Assembly (NCBI GenBank): GCA_946626265.1
Contig: CAMOUE010000044.1
Location: 1 to 12,971, forward strand
DNA: 12,971 bases
Direction: 5' to 3'
Source: an uncultured Eggerthellaceae bacterium
GTDB lineage: Bacteria > Actinomycetota > Coriobacteriia > Coriobacteriales > Eggerthellaceae
The notes beneath the pieces were generated by a model. That model searched no databases, was not told the DNA's origin, and was given only the letters and a program-made list of their open reading frames with translations. Made by a program: the position numbers and the translations under genes. Positions 12,448 through 12,971 of the stretch are shown one piece after another; position 1 is the first letter of the stretch, and each line of letters starts with the position of its first letter.

Positions 12448-12721
12448 ATCCCGCGTGGGTTATCAACCTATAATTCGATTTTTCAAACGGGCGTGAAGAG
12501 GTGGGGCGCCAGGGCCCGAAGGGCCTGCTTGCACCCATGACCCTCGACGCGCTTCTTCTCGTAGCGGCTCCGCGATTGCTCGCCATGCATCAACGCAGAC
12601 TGCTTGAGCTTCCTAGGCGAGACGCACGCAACATCAACCCCCCGCTCTTCGTTGCCGTCGCCACGAGCCCTCCGAACGTTCCGGACCGGTCGACCGTGAC
12701 AGGCGTCCGGCCAATCGCGCT
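12448..12721. other. Unassigned stretch between repeat arrays
   Basis: It holds a TATAAT box on the plus strand (12469-12474) without a matching -35, and a hairpin in AGGGCCCGAAGGGCCT (12511-12526). A plus-strand frame from ATG 12537 stays open to the window edge, and minus-strand frames are open too, but all run through the repeats and match no family I recognise. No gene is called. Confidence 0.4.
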
Positions 12722-12838
12722 CGACGGCGCGGTTCCCCACCCGACGCCGCTTCCCCGCCCAACAGCGCGCGTCTTTCGCCCGACGGCGTCCGCCCCGTCC
12801 GACGGCGTCTGCCTCGCCCGACGGCGCACTTCCCCGGT
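12722..12838. repeat. 19-20-bp tandem repeat, about six copies
   Basis: Units start CGACGGCG at 12781, 12800 and 12819 with an exact 19-bp period. Related units lie at 12722 (CGACGGCGCGGTTCCCC), 12742 (CGACGCCGCTTCCCC) and 12761 (degenerate). The last unit runs into the first copy of repeat cluster 2. Confidence 0.7.
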
Positions 12839-12968
12839 ATTCCGCCGCGGCCGCCGGCCGGGGTCGGCGCACTTCCCCGGTATCCCGCCACCCCGATGTT
12901 TTCGCGGCATAATATCGGGGAAGTGCGCCGTCCGCGGACGGCGGATGGCAGGATATGCGGGAAGTGCG
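12825..12968. repeat. Cluster 2 of the 22-bp intergenic repeat family (four copies)
   Basis: Copies: 12825-12846 (-), 12868-12889 (-), 12906-12927 (+) and 12947-12968 (+), all ending GGGGAAGTGCG or GCGGGAAGTGCG in the motif orientation. Start-to-start spacings are 43, 38 and 41 bp. The order outer(-), inner(-), inner(+), outer(+) makes a 144-bp symmetric element. The two inner copies share perfect 14-bp inverted ends (GGCGCACTTCCCCG with CGGGGAAGTGCGCC). More copies may continue past the window edge. Confidence 0.88.
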
Positions 12969-12971
12969 GGC

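Noticed and set aside
12483..12971. Open frames on both strands at the window end
   Set aside because: They run through the 19-bp and 22-bp repeat arrays, have no recognised domain, and all frames are equally open because of high GC.

Overview
The window is high-GC, densely packed bacterial chromosome. Its gene content fits an anaerobic actinobacterium of class Coriobacteriia, most likely family Eggerthellaceae: an Nramp-related magnesium transporter, a phenylacetate-CoA ligase, a lysine-riboswitch NhaC carrier and sodium solute symporters. This assignment is an inference from gene content and base composition; there is no rRNA or marker gene to prove it.

Layout from left to right. A tRNA-Arg(ACG) gene on the minus strand has a clear promoter and terminator. 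It is followed by a plus-strand citrate synthase. Convergent to that is a minus-strand magnesium operon of two genes that overlap by ATGA: a PRC-barrel/MgtE-N/CBS protein with one membrane helix, then an Nramp-type carrier whose metal-site motifs are of the magnesium (NRMT) type. Its leader contains a strand complementary to the Shine-Dalgarno sequence. A minus-strand Rrf2 regulator with its own strong terminator lies upstream. Then comes a plus-strand unit made of a promoter overlapped by a 23-bp palindrome, a lysine riboswitch and an NhaC-family transporter, predicted to be a LysW-type lysine carrier. About 650 bp of repeat-rich DNA follow, then a minus-strand sodium:solute symporter, a region with an orphan terminator and a possible 57-codon ORF, a plus-strand HAD-IB hydrolase that looks leaderless, and a minus-strand phenylacetate-CoA ligase with a roughly 200-nt leader that may encode a 19-residue peptide. 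The last 900 bp hold several short repeat arrays and no convincing gene.

The genes do not form one pathway. They are independent units for central carbon metabolism (citrate synthase), magnesium uptake, lysine uptake, sodium-coupled uptake and aryl-acid activation. The most unusual part is intergenic. A 22-bp repeat family occurs 11 times in two distant clusters with a conserved, symmetric arrangement and spacing (43/38/41 bp). There are also a 13-bp quasi-palindromic tandem array, a 37-bp tandem duplication, a 19-bp array and a 23-bp direct repeat. Three leaders (magnesium operon, lysine transporter, phenylacetate-CoA ligase) contain mutually exclusive pairings that look regulatory.
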